Assembly: GCF_003820355.1 (NCBI RefSeq)
Contig: NZ_RPOK01000001.1
Span: 212,847 to 276,846, forward strand
Reading direction: 5' to 3'
DNA: 64,000 nt
Origin: Paralteromonas sediminis
Lineage (GTDB): Bacteria; Pseudomonadota; Gammaproteobacteria; Enterobacterales; Alteromonadaceae
In this document: piece after piece, positions 34,732 to 43,317 of the stretch
How positions within the stretch are numbered: the stretch's first letter is position 1
Layout of the letters: each line of letters opens with the position of its first letter
Notes under the pieces: generated by a model
Told to the model about the DNA's origin: nothing
Database searches by the model: none
Seen by the model: only the letters and a program-made list of their open reading frames with translations
Program-made: the position numbers and the translations under genes

Positions 34732-36242
34732 TGAAAACAAAGATCTTAGCTGCGGTGCTTATTGTTGGCGCTTTTGCCGGTGGAGCCTATTATGGCGCGC
34801 AAAATCGTGCGCCAGTATTCACTTCAAGTGCGGGTGGAGCAACGTATTCCGGTGGTTACGATCAGACTGCCGATACGGCCATGTCAGACAACACGTCTGG
34901 CGTTGTTTTGGCGGGCTCGGGAAAAACCTGGGTTGTTGAAGATGGCGATGTGATCATGGATGCAGTGAAGCAGGCGGCGCCAGGAGATACCATTCAAATT
35001 ATGCCCGGTACGTATCATGAAACTGTCTACATAGATAAAGACGGCATACGCATTTCTGGTGTGATTGAAGAAGGTAAACGCGCAACTTTACATGGAGAAG
35101 GGCGCTTGAATGACGCCATCTTGTATTCGGGAAATAATGTTGTGGTAGAAAACCTGCTTATCACCAAGTACAAGGGCAACGCGATCATGGGGCAGGCGGG
35201 CAATAATTTTGAAATCCGCAATAATGTCATTGTCGACACTGGCGTTTATGGTGTCTTTCCCCAACTGGGTAAAAACGGTGTGGTTGAGCACAACGTTATT
35301 TCAGGCATTGAAGATGCAGCCATTTATGTTGGCATGAGCGACAATATCCACGTTGCGCACAACGAAGTCTTTGATTCTGTTGCGGGTATTGAAATAGAAA
35401 ACAGCCGTCATGCCATTGTGGAGAACAATTATGTGCATAACAATACGGGCGGATTGTTAGCTTTTATCACCCCTGGTTTGCCGATAAAAACCACGTACGA
35501 CGTGATTTTTCGCAATAACTTTGTGGTCAACAATAATACGCCAAACTTCGCTGCACCGGGTTCAACCGTCGCTGGCATCCCCGCTGGAACAGGCATTTTG
35601 GTTATGGCTGCCGATCAGGTCATTGTGGAGGGCAATATCATTACGGGTAATAAAACAGCGGGTATCATTATTACTGACCACAACAACGCACCGAATACCA
35701 CTATAGACCCTGAGTCTGACCCAGCCTCTGACGAAGTGATGATCTTAGATAACCTAATGATGAATAATGGGTTTGATACTATCGATGAAGTCAAAGCGTT
35801 AATGCTGACAGAATTCAAAACGCGTGATAATGCAGATATTGTTAGAGTTGGCGTGAGTAGAGGCAGTTGCATTATCAACCGGCATCGTTATGTGCATGTG
35901 GGTGTAAGTGACTGGGATGAATGTGACTTTACGAATACCGATGCCATTGACGACTATTTGCTCGATGAGCCAGTACCGCCAAGAGATATCGACCAGTCTG
36001 AACAAGGCAAGGTGACCTACTTAGGGATATGTACAGGCTGTCATACATATACCGGCAGAATGATAGGACCGCCAGTGGAAATTATACAGGCATTATACAT
36101 GGATGACCCCCAGGGCTTAGCAGACTACATCGCCAATCCGGTGAAAAAGCGCGATGACTATCCGGAAATGCCACCACAGGATTATTTAAGCCCTGAAATT
36201 CGTTTAGCGGTTGCAGAATACATGCTGAAAGTAAACAATTAG
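34728..36242 (+). CDS. Right-handed parallel beta-helix protein fused to a C-terminal cytochrome c domain
   Basis: The 504-residue protein has an N-terminal signal or anchor helix (KILAAVLIVGAFAGGAYYGA). A beta-helix of regular turns follows from about residue 65 to 370, shown by repeated xIxxNxV steps such as FEIRNNVIVDTG, VVEHNVISG and VIVEGNIITGNKTAG. The C terminus (about 415-504) is a small class I cytochrome: CTGCH at C435, C438, H439, with M481 in EMPPQDY as a possible axial ligand. Beta-helix proteins of this type (NosD/pectate-lyase-like) bind or act on polymers. A covalent heme domain makes this an unusual redox-linked version. It is translationally coupled to the diheme peroxidase. 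Confidence 0.88.
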   Translation: MMKTKILAAVLIVGAFAGGAYYGAQNRAPVFTSSAGGATYSGGYDQTADTAMSDNTSGVVLAGSGKTWVVEDGDVIMDAVKQAAPGDTIQIMPGTYHETVYIDKDGIRISGVIEEGKRATLHGEGRLNDAILYSGNNVVVENLLITKYKGNAIMGQAGNNFEIRNNVIVDTGVYGVFPQLGKNGVVEHNVISGIEDAAIYVGMSDNIHVAHNEVFDSVAGIEIENSRHAIVENNYVHNNTGGLLAFITPGLPIKTTYDVIFRNNFVVNNNTPNFAAPGSTVAGIPAGTGILVMAADQVIVEGNIITGNKTAGIIITDHNNAPNTTIDPESDPASDEVMILDNLMMNNGFDTIDEVKALMLTEFKTRDNADIVRVGVSRGSCIINRHRYVHVGVSDWDECDFTNTDAIDDYLLDEPVPPRDIDQSEQGKVTYLGICTGCHTYTGRMIGPPVEIIQALYMDDPQGLADYIANPVKKRDDYPEMPPQDYLSPEIRLAVAEYMLKVNN

Positions 36243-36247
36243 AGGCT

Positions 36248-36958
36248 ATGTGCGGAAGATTAAACGTCGTCGACAATCCGGCGCTCATTGAGCTTATAGA
36301 AGGCCTGGGCATTGCGCTTGGGCCATCGCAGCTGCGTACTGGCCGTTTTAAACGGGCGACTGACCGCATAAGTATTATTCGCAACAAAGACGGCACCCGC
36401 CGTTTAGACGATGCTATTTGGTGGTTGTTGCTTGAGCCTGCGGAACAGGGGTTTAAGCCCTCCAAATACACCTCTTTCAATACCCGCTATGACAAGCTAA
36501 ATAAGCCCGGGAGTGCCGGGTTTACAGCCTTTCGGCAGTCCCGTTGCGTGATCCCCGTTATGGGCTTCGGTGAGAGTGAATTTATCAATAAAAAGCCAGT
36601 GCATTACCACGATTTTATTGCTGAGCAGGGCGCATTATTGATGGGCGGTATATATCGGGAGTGGATGAATAAGGCGACGGGAGAAATAACCTTGTCGTGT
36701 TCGGTGATCACTGTGCCACCGCATCCTAAACTCAGGCCATACCATGCAAAGTCATCGCCACTAATCATGCCGCAAGATAGCGCCCTATTAAATGCCTGGT
36801 TAAACGAAAACGAGCACAATACTGCGCAATTTGAAGTACTACTTGAACCGCACATACCTAACAATCTGCGCGTATTTCAAATTGACAAACCCAGTCTGCA
36901 CAATGTGATCAAAGACAAAGAACTCGTGGCCGCCGACCCTTCGTGCAGTGCGGATTGA
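36248..36958 (+). CDS. SRAP (YedK/HMCES) family protein, divergent
   Basis: The 236-residue protein starts MCGRL, so Cys2 becomes the N-terminal nucleophile that crosslinks abasic sites in single-stranded DNA. The conserved Asn (SFNTRYD) and His (PYHAKSSPLIM) are present. The usual glutamate-bearing GFYEW reads GFGESE, and the common HxRMP reads HAKSS. It therefore belongs to a divergent SRAP branch. It starts 5 nt after the beta-helix gene, but its DNA-damage role is unrelated and co-transcription may be incidental. Abasic-site protection is established for the family; activity of this variant is untested. Confidence 0.85.
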   Translation: MCGRLNVVDNPALIELIEGLGIALGPSQLRTGRFKRATDRISIIRNKDGTRRLDDAIWWLLLEPAEQGFKPSKYTSFNTRYDKLNKPGSAGFTAFRQSRCVIPVMGFGESEFINKKPVHYHDFIAEQGALLMGGIYREWMNKATGEITLSCSVITVPPHPKLRPYHAKSSPLIMPQDSALLNAWLNENEHNTAQFEVLLEPHIPNNLRVFQIDKPSLHNVIKDKELVAADPSCSAD

Positions 36959-37122
36959 ATTGTCAGCTTTACTTAACACACCAAAATGGTGCATAGTGCC
37001 ATGCGAAATATTTATCAGAGCCGGTAGTTTGACAAGGTTAGTCAAGTTGTTGAGGGAAAAGCACGGATCTTCATTTTCGAGTGACAACGCTGTCGTTCAG
37101 CGATGCAAGGCTCAGGGAGTAT

Positions 37123-37878
37123 ATGAAGCATCTAACCAAGAATTTAATCAATAAGGTGATCAATAAACGTTTATCTACCGACGTTATATTGTTAGTGGCT
37201 GTCAATCTAGTCGCATTTTCAATATTGGCTTACCTCGATGCGTTTGAATGGTTTTATCAGTATTCGAGAAGTCACGAAAACTGGGAATTGGATGAGTTGT
37301 TGGTGCTAACCTTTACCTTATCCATTACGTCTGCATTCTTTGCCTTCAGACGCATTCGCGAGATGAAAAAGTTACAGCAACGGTTAGAGCGCTATGCACA
37401 AACAGACTTTCTGACAGGCTTGTACAACCGTCGCAAGTTGCACCAAGTAGGCAAGCATGCGCTTGATCGACTTGAAAGGGGCGAGCTATCTGCGATGTCA
37501 GTATTGTTACTTGATCTGGACAACTTCAAACAATTGAATGATTTGTATGGTCATTTAATCGGTGATGAAGTCATCAAAGAAGTGGCTCAGGTGTTGAAAT
37601 CTTGTGTCGGTAAAAGTGATGCGGTCGCACGTTGGGGAGGGGAAGAGTTTTTGGTTGTGTGTCCTGCCAAGTCGGAACAGGAGGCAATGAAGCTGGCTGA
37701 GTTGATGCGAAAATCTATCGAAAGGCGAACCTTTAATATGGACCATCCTCTCTCGGTAAGTATTGGCCTGAGTAGCTGGTCGAAAGGCATGACATTCAAT
37801 GATATTTTACACAAAGCAGACGATGCCCTTTTCATGGCTAAAAACCAGGGAAAAAACCAAGTGAGGGTGCTGCACTAG
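37123..37878 (+). CDS. Diguanylate cyclase (GGDEF), membrane-bound
   Basis: Started at the ATG at 37123 (CAGGGAG just upstream), the protein is 251 aa; an in-frame GTG at 37081 would add 14 residues. Two transmembrane helices (VILLVAVNLVAFSILAYLDA and a second near LTFTLSITSAFFAF) enclose a short periplasmic loop. The GGDEF domain (about 90-250) has DLDNFKQLNDLYGHLIGDE and an intact WGGEEF active site. No RxxD inhibitory site is seen five residues before GGEEF. It should make c-di-GMP without product inhibition at the I-site. Its stop overlaps the convergent oxidoreductase stop. Confidence 0.93.
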   Translation: MKHLTKNLINKVINKRLSTDVILLVAVNLVAFSILAYLDAFEWFYQYSRSHENWELDELLVLTFTLSITSAFFAFRRIREMKKLQQRLERYAQTDFLTGLYNRRKLHQVGKHALDRLERGELSAMSVLLLDLDNFKQLNDLYGHLIGDEVIKEVAQVLKSCVGKSDAVARWGGEEFLVVCPAKSEQEAMKLAELMRKSIERRTFNMDHPLSVSIGLSSWSKGMTFNDILHKADDALFMAKNQGKNQVRVLH

Positions 37879-40007
37879 GCAGTAATGGGATAAATCTCAA
37901 CTGGCACACCGTTAAGTACGGCGTTGCCACTGAGTTCATCCACAACGCTGGCATCGGTCAGATCGTTGCAGCTTACACCAGGGTGCGCTATTGCCACAGT
38001 TGAACTTATTTCCTGATGTGTGTGGCCCCATCCATGGGGGATAGAAACAACATTGGGCATAATGTCGTCCGTTACCTCGGCATCAATTTCTATATTTCCA
38101 ACCCGAGACTTCACACCAATGCGTTGGCCATCGGTGATGTTGTGCGACGCTGCGGTAGATGAATGCAGCTGCGCAGTGCATCTGTTGCTACCTTTGAGCA
38201 TTCTAGGGTTATTATGCAACCAGCTATTGTTTGATTTGATGTGCCTTCTGCCAATAAGCACCACGTGTTTTGCGGCGGGAGAAGCAAAAAAATGCGCGTT
38301 CAGCCGTGTTAAATCTGCCATAAAAAAGTCGAAACACAGATGAATTCTTTTGTCTTCGGTAAAAAGTGCTTCTGGCAATGCGGTTTGCAGGGGGCCTAAG
38401 TCTACGCCGTGAGGATGGTTGAGTAAGGTATCGATACTGAGTTTGTGGCTTTCACTATAGCGCCCCTCTTTTAAAAGGGTATCAACTACACCTCGCGGTT
38501 GCTGAGCATGCAATGATGCGTAATGTGCTGTAGGTGCGCCATAGTGACTGTCGAACTTTTCAGCCAAACGTAAATATATCTGCCAATCACTAAGTTCGTC
38601 GTCTCTGGGCGCAATGGCGGGGGGAGAAAAACTCGCGCAATTGCGCACTGCAAGCTTGTGAAAAACAATATCGTAGTGGTCTCTTTGCAGTGCGGTAACT
38701 GGGGGCAAAATGATATCTGCATGCCGGTTACTCTCATTGATGTAAAAGTCAACCGATACCATAAATGCCAGAGAGGAAAAGGCCTCGTCTAGTTGTCGAC
38801 CATTAGGGGTAGACAGAACAGGGTTTCCCGCGCCGATGATCATGGCTTTTATTTGACCTTCACCTGGCGTCATAATCTCTTCAGCCAAACAGGCTACTGG
38901 CAATTCGCCACCAAAACTAGGTAGCTTTCGCACTCGTGAACAGTGATTGCCAAACCCACCCCGGCTTTTCTGGTTGCGTGTATCTGCGGCTGGCTGTGTG
39001 AACATAGCCCCTCCAGGAGCATCCAAATTGCCCGTGATAATATTAAGCAGCGTAATCAGATACTGTGACAAGGTCCCAAACTGCTGGACACTTGCGCCCA
39101 TGCGACCATAGCAAACTGCTGTTTTGGCTGTAGCAAACATTTTGGCTAGGTGAATAATTTGTTCGGGCGTCATACCGACATAGCCAGCAACTTTATGAGG
39201 CGGATAGTCGTCTACCCATTGCGCTAACACAGGTAGCTCTGGAGCAAGTTCGCTCAATTTACCTGGTTTTTGTAAGTTCAAATCAAAAATCGTGTGGAGC
39301 AAGCCAAGTAATAGTAGGGCATCTGACCCTGGTCTTATGTAATAGTGATGATCACTCAAGCTGGCAGTCGCTGTTTTTTTGGGATCAACGACTACAACCT
39401 TTCCGCCTCTTGCCTGAATGGCTTTAAGACGTTGCTTTATATTCGGCGCACTCATGATGCTGCCATTTGATGCTAATGGATTACCACCAAGGATCAGGAA
39501 GAAGTCGGTACGATCAATGTCAGGAATAGGGATTTGCATTTGATGGCCGAACAATTGCCGACTCACGATATGATGAGGAAGCTGGTCAACTGATGTAGCA
39601 GAAAAGCGGTTTCTTGTTCTTAATGCGCGATAAAAAAGTGGACCATAAAGCAAGGCGCCAAGATTATGTGCATTGGGGTTACCCAAATACAAGCCTACCG
39701 CATTGAGACCAAACTCTGATTGAATGTCAGTAATCCTGTTGGCGACAGTGTCAATGGCGTGTTCCCAGCTAACAGGCACCCACTGTCCATTGGCTTTTTT
39801 TAGCGGCTGGCGAATGCGCTCTGGGTCATCGTAATAGTCTTTCAAGGTAGCGGCTTTAGGGCAAATGTAACCCTGGCTAAATGGGTTTTGCTTATCACCT
39901 CTAATGGACAAAATCGCGTCGCCATCGGTAGTGACTTCGATGCCACACATGGCTTCACAAAGTGTACAAGTGGAATAATGTGTTTGTGGCATACGGTTTG
40001 AACACAT
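37875..40007 (-). CDS. Cytoplasmic molybdopterin oxidoreductase (DMSO reductase family)
   Basis: The 710-residue protein has an N-terminal [4Fe-4S] motif (CTLCEAMC and, further on, GYICPKA), the Mo-bisMGD domain (about 55-560) and the C-terminal molydop-binding domain (about 590-705, HGWGHT near the end). There is no Tat signal, so it works in the cytoplasm, unlike the respiratory enzymes of the family. No iron-sulfur or membrane partner gene adjoins it. It resembles stand-alone formate-dehydrogenase-like or assimilatory oxidoreductases in marine bacteria. The Mo ligand residue is not clear by eye and the substrate is unknown. Confidence 0.85.
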   Translation of the reverse strand: MCSNRMPQTHYSTCTLCEAMCGIEVTTDGDAILSIRGDKQNPFSQGYICPKAATLKDYYDDPERIRQPLKKANGQWVPVSWEHAIDTVANRITDIQSEFGLNAVGLYLGNPNAHNLGALLYGPLFYRALRTRNRFSATSVDQLPHHIVSRQLFGHQMQIPIPDIDRTDFFLILGGNPLASNGSIMSAPNIKQRLKAIQARGGKVVVVDPKKTATASLSDHHYYIRPGSDALLLLGLLHTIFDLNLQKPGKLSELAPELPVLAQWVDDYPPHKVAGYVGMTPEQIIHLAKMFATAKTAVCYGRMGASVQQFGTLSQYLITLLNIITGNLDAPGGAMFTQPAADTRNQKSRGGFGNHCSRVRKLPSFGGELPVACLAEEIMTPGEGQIKAMIIGAGNPVLSTPNGRQLDEAFSSLAFMVSVDFYINESNRHADIILPPVTALQRDHYDIVFHKLAVRNCASFSPPAIAPRDDELSDWQIYLRLAEKFDSHYGAPTAHYASLHAQQPRGVVDTLLKEGRYSESHKLSIDTLLNHPHGVDLGPLQTALPEALFTEDKRIHLCFDFFMADLTRLNAHFFASPAAKHVVLIGRRHIKSNNSWLHNNPRMLKGSNRCTAQLHSSTAASHNITDGQRIGVKSRVGNIEIDAEVTDDIMPNVVSIPHGWGHTHQEISSTVAIAHPGVSCNDLTDASVVDELSGNAVLNGVPVEIYPITA

Positions 40008-40138
40008 GCTGTAAGGTATTTAACAAAATAGTAACAATAAAAGTGAGTTCAGTGCCAATGTATGACAGTGGGCAATAAAAAAATGCTGCTTAATTTGAAA
40101 TAAATTTTCGCTTAGAGGTTCGCTTTTCACTCAAAATC

Positions 40139-40146
40139 TGTATAAT
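40139..40146 (+). promoter_or_regulatory. Probable -10 element of the rplM-rpsI promoter
   Basis: A perfect TATAAT (40141-40146) is followed by a GC-rich discriminator (TCGCGCCC), as is usual for growth-rate-controlled ribosomal promoters. No good -35 is visible at 16-18 nt. The rplM start is 160 nt downstream, leaving a long leader. Confidence 0.55.
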
Positions 40147-40237
40147 TCGCGCCCTGCCCAGTTACGTCCGTCTGATTTTTCCCAATCAAGGCGGCAGATC
40201 AGCATCACTCGAAGGGGTGGTATTGCGGTCATATGGC

Positions 40238-40269
40238 GAGTTTGACACTCGTGACGAGTGGGTAAACTC
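40238..40269 (+). promoter_or_regulatory. Nested hairpin in the rplM leader, candidate L13 autoregulatory site
   Basis: GAGTTT (40238-40243) pairs with AAACTC (40264-40269). Inside, CACTCG (40246-40251) pairs with CGAGTG (40255-40260) around a TGA loop. The structure is 35 nt before the rplM start codon. In E. coli, L13 represses its own operon through the leader mRNA. This hairpin is a plausible equivalent, though homology was not tested. Confidence 0.5.
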
Positions 40270-40304
40270 AAGTAACGACGAATTTATTTTTCGGGTATAT
40301 ATAA

Positions 40305-40733
40305 ATGAAAACTTTTGTAGCCAAACCAGAAACGGTTCAGCGCGATTGGTTTGTGGTTGATGCCACTGACAAAGTACTTGGACGTTTGGCGTCTGAGATT
40401 GCGCATCGCTTACGCGGCAAGCATAAGCCAGAATACACACCTCACACAGATGCAGGTGATTATATTGTTGTTGTTAACGCTGATAAAATCCGCGTAACCG
40501 GCAACAAAGCGAAAGACAAAATGTACTACGCGCACTCTGGTTACCCAGGCGGTTTAAAAGAAACCAACTTTGAAAAACTGCTTGCTCACAAGCCTGAAAT
40601 GGTGCTTGAAAAAGCAGTTAAAGGTATGTTGCCAAAAGGCCCTCTAGGGCGTGCGATGTTCCGTAAAATGAAGGTGTATGCCGGTGCTGAGCACAAGCAT
40701 ACTGCACAACAACCTCAAGTACTGGATATTTAA
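40305..40733 (+). CDS. rplM: 50S ribosomal protein L13
   Basis: The protein is 142 aa, the same length as E. coli L13. It starts [20 protein letters not shown] and has the family motif [19 protein letters not shown], followed by the conserved MLPKGPLGR stretch. L13 is an early-assembly protein of the large subunit. It is followed 12 nt later by rpsI, the usual gammaproteobacterial operon, and preceded by a long structured leader. Confidence 0.98.
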   Translation: MKTFVAKPETVQRDWFVVDATDKVLGRLASEIAHRLRGKHKPEYTPHTDAGDYIVVVNADKIRVTGNKAKDKMYYAHSGYPGGLKETNFEKLLAHKPEMVLEKAVKGMLPKGPLGRAMFRKMKVYAGAEHKHTAQQPQVLDI

Positions 40734-40745
40734 GGAACGACACTC

Positions 40746-41138
40746 ATGGCAGATACTCAATATTACGGCACTGGCCGTCGTAAAAGCTCTACCGCACGCG
40801 TTTTCTTGCGTCCTGGTACAGGCAATATCACTGTAAACCAGCGTCCTCTTGACGAGTTCTTTGGTCGTGAAACTGCACGCATGGTTGTTCGTCAGCCTCT
40901 TGAGCTTGTAGAGATGACTGAAAAGTTTGACCTATACATCACTGTTAAAGGTGGTGGTATCAGTGGGCAAGCTGGCGCAATTCGCCACGGTATCACTCGT
41001 GCTTTGATGGAATATGACGAAGCACTTCGTTCAGACCTTCGCAAAGCTGGCTTTGTTACGCGTGATGCACGTCGCGTTGAACGTAAGAAAGTGGGTCTAC
41101 ACAAAGCGCGTAAGAAACCACAGTTTTCGAAACGTTAA
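40746..41138 (+). CDS. rpsI: 30S ribosomal protein S9
   Basis: The protein is 130 aa, the E. coli length. It starts with [15 protein letters not shown] and ends with the conserved basic tail KKPQFSKR that reaches the P-site tRNA. It is the second gene of the rplM-rpsI operon. A strong intrinsic terminator stands 22 nt after the stop. Confidence 0.98.
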   Translation: MADTQYYGTGRRKSSTARVFLRPGTGNITVNQRPLDEFFGRETARMVVRQPLELVEMTEKFDLYITVKGGGISGQAGAIRHGITRALMEYDEALRSDLRKAGFVTRDARRVERKKVGLHKARKKPQFSKR

Positions 41139-41160
41139 TCGTTTTATATGTGTTTTTCAA

Positions 41161-41190
41161 AAAGCCCGGTTTTGCACCGGGCTTTTTTTT
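41161..41190 (+). terminator. Intrinsic terminator of rplM-rpsI
   Basis: AAAGCCCGGT (41161-41170) pairs with ACCGGGCTTT around a 5-nt loop and continues into a run of eight T. Confidence 0.92.
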
Positions 41191-41415
41191 GATCGTACAT
41201 TTTACTAACACTAGCGTTCAGCTTCTGTTACATAGACTTTGATCTTCTGCACTAAAAACAGCCTTCTACACAAGTAAAACCTTGTGTTTATAAGGGGTTT
41301 TCTTTTATCATTCGCTATTGATAAACAAATATAAAAATAAGCCTGTTGGCGTTAATCAGGTGATAGTTCAAATATTGCTGTTTGCGCCCGAGAATCCAAC
41401 TCTGGAGACATGTGG

Positions 41416-42048
41416 ATGAGTAATGTGTCAGTAGATGCGAATCAATCTGCGCCTGCTAAGCAAGACCAGCCCGATAACAACAATCGTCGTAAGTTTCTGA
41501 CGGTTGCCACCTCGGTTATTGGTGGTGTCGGTGCGATAGGTGCAGCCGTTCCTTTTATCGGCTCTTGGAACCCAAGTGCCAAAGCCAAAGCCGCAGGTGC
41601 TGACGTCGAAGTCGATATCAGCGCTGTTGAGCCGGGTCAGTTAATTCGAGTTATGTGGCGTAGTAAGCCTGTGTGGATAGTGCGACGCACGCCAGAAATC
41701 CTTGCCGCACTGGATAAGCATGAAGACCAGCTCCGCGACCCCAATTCGGAAATGGAGCAACAACCTACATTTGCACAAAACAGACACCGCTCATTGAAAG
41801 ATGAATACCTTATCTTGGTGGGGATTTGTACGCATTTAGGGTGCTCACCACAGCATTTGAAAAACGGCGCGATGGAAGAATATGCAGAGGGCGTAACAGA
41901 CGGTTTCTTCTGTCCTTGTCACGGCTCTAAGTTCGATATGGCAGGACGTGTATTCCAGAACGTTCCGGCTCCATTGAACCTGGTTGTGCCACCTTATCAA
42001 TTTGTTGATGACACTACAGTCATCATCGGTTCTGAAGCGGAGGCATAG
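41416..42048 (+). CDS. petA: Ubiquinol-cytochrome c reductase, Rieske iron-sulfur subunit
   Basis: The protein is 210 aa from the ATG at 41416. That ATG is preferred over the in-frame ATG at 41410 because GGAG (41404-41407) is then 8 nt away. An N-terminal twin-arginine-like anchor (NNRRKFLTVATSVIGG) leads to the Rieske domain, with cluster ligands in CTHLGC and CPCHGSKFD. It is the first gene of petABC, encoding the bc1 complex that oxidises quinol and reduces cytochrome c while pumping protons. The 271-nt gap before it holds the rpsI terminator and its own promoter region. Confidence 0.96.
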   Translation: MSNVSVDANQSAPAKQDQPDNNNRRKFLTVATSVIGGVGAIGAAVPFIGSWNPSAKAKAAGADVEVDISAVEPGQLIRVMWRSKPVWIVRRTPEILAALDKHEDQLRDPNSEMEQQPTFAQNRHRSLKDEYLILVGICTHLGCSPQHLKNGAMEEYAEGVTDGFFCPCHGSKFDMAGRVFQNVPAPLNLVVPPYQFVDDTTVIIGSEAEA

Positions 42049-42051
42049 TTC

Positions 42052-43317
42052 ATGAAAGCACTGATGGACTGGATTGAATATCGAATTCCTTTGATGCGTG
42101 TTGCAAACATGCACGCAATACAATACCCCGCGCCCATGAACATGAACTTCTGGTACGTGTTCGGTTTCTTGGCAACCATTGTTCTGGTTAACCAGATAGT
42201 TACTGGTATCTGGCTAACGATGAATTTTGTTCCGTCAGCAGAAGGTGCGTTTGCCTCTGTTGAATATATTATGCGTGAAGTGGATTATGGTTGGATTATC
42301 CGTTATATGCATAGTACCGGTGCGTCGGCCTTCTTCGTGGTTGTCTACCTTCACATGTTCAGAGGCATGATTTATGGCTCTTACCAGAAGCCCCGCGAAT
42401 TGTTGTGGGTGTTTGGTATGCTTATTTATCTCGCGTTAATGGCTGAGGCCTTTATGGGGTATGTGTTGCCATGGGGACAAATGTCTTACTGGGGGGCTCA
42501 GGTAATTGTTTCATTGTTTGGGGCAATTCCTGTTATCGGCGAAGACTTGGTTATTTGGCTTCAGGGCGACTACGTTATCTCTGGCGCTACGCTTAACCGC
42601 TTCTTTGCGCTGCACGTTATTGCGCTTCCTCTGGTCATTGTTATCTTGGTGTTCTTGCACATTATTGCCTTGCATGAAGTGGGTTCAAACAACCCTGACG
42701 GTATTCCAATCAAACATCCAAAAGGTTCTTTGTCTGAAGATGAAAAAACCAAGTGGGAAATTCACGAATACTATACAAGCAAATACGACATTGCCGATGA
42801 CGTTCTGCCGTTCTTCCCGCACATTGTATTGAAAGATCTAGTGGCCTTTACCATATTCCTATTCGCATTCTGCTACGTTATGTTTTTTGCGCCAGAAATG
42901 GGGGGTAAATTCCTTGAACATCCTAACTTTGAAATTGCTAATCCGCTAAAAACGCCTCAGCATATTTTCCCTGTTTGGTACTTCACGCCCTTCTACGCCA
43001 TTTTGAAAGCGGTACCTGATAAGCTCTTCGGTGTTATTGCTATGTTTTCAGCTATCGCAGCGCTGTTTGCATTGCCGTGGTTAGACCGTAGTAATGTTCG
43101 CTCGTGGCGTTATCGCAGTGGTCTGCACAAAGCAAACCTGATCGTATTCGCAATTGTGTTCATTTTCTTAGGCTACCTCGGCGGCACACCGCAGGAGAAC
43201 TGGAAAATTACAGCGTCGCAAATTGCCACTGTTATGTACTTTGGTTTCTTTGCTGCACTCTTCTTGTACAGCAAAAACGAAAAGACCAAGCCTGTACCTA
43301 CGAGGATCCCTAAATGA
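42052..43317 (+). CDS. petB: Cytochrome b of the bc1 complex
   Basis: The 421-residue membrane protein has the eight-helix plan of cytochrome b. Heme-binding histidines lie in helices B and D (HSTGASAFFVVVYLHMFRG; FFALHVIALPLVIVILVFLH). The quinol-site PVWY signature lies in FPVWYFTPFYAIL. It starts 3 nt after petA and overlaps petC by 4 nt, showing a tight operon. It is the catalytic core of complex III. Confidence 0.97.
   Translation: MKALMDWIEYRIPLMRVANMHAIQYPAPMNMNFWYVFGFLATIVLVNQIVTGIWLTMNFVPSAEGAFASVEYIMREVDYGWIIRYMHSTGASAFFVVVYLHMFRGMIYGSYQKPRELLWVFGMLIYLALMAEAFMGYVLPWGQMSYWGAQVIVSLFGAIPVIGEDLVIWLQGDYVISGATLNRFFALHVIALPLVIVILVFLHIIALHEVGSNNPDGIPIKHPKGSLSEDEKTKWEIHEYYTSKYDIADDVLPFFPHIVLKDLVAFTIFLFAFCYVMFFAPEMGGKFLEHPNFEIANPLKTPQHIFPVWYFTPFYAILKAVPDKLFGVIAMFSAIAALFALPWLDRSNVRSWRYRSGLHKANLIVFAIVFIFLGYLGGTPQENWKITASQIATVMYFGFFAALFLYSKNEKTKPVPTRIPK

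Noticed and set aside
41268-41287. ACACAAG/CTTGTGT hairpin before petA
   Set aside because: The stem is only 7 bp with no T-run or conservation evidence, and a stronger terminator already ends rpsI.
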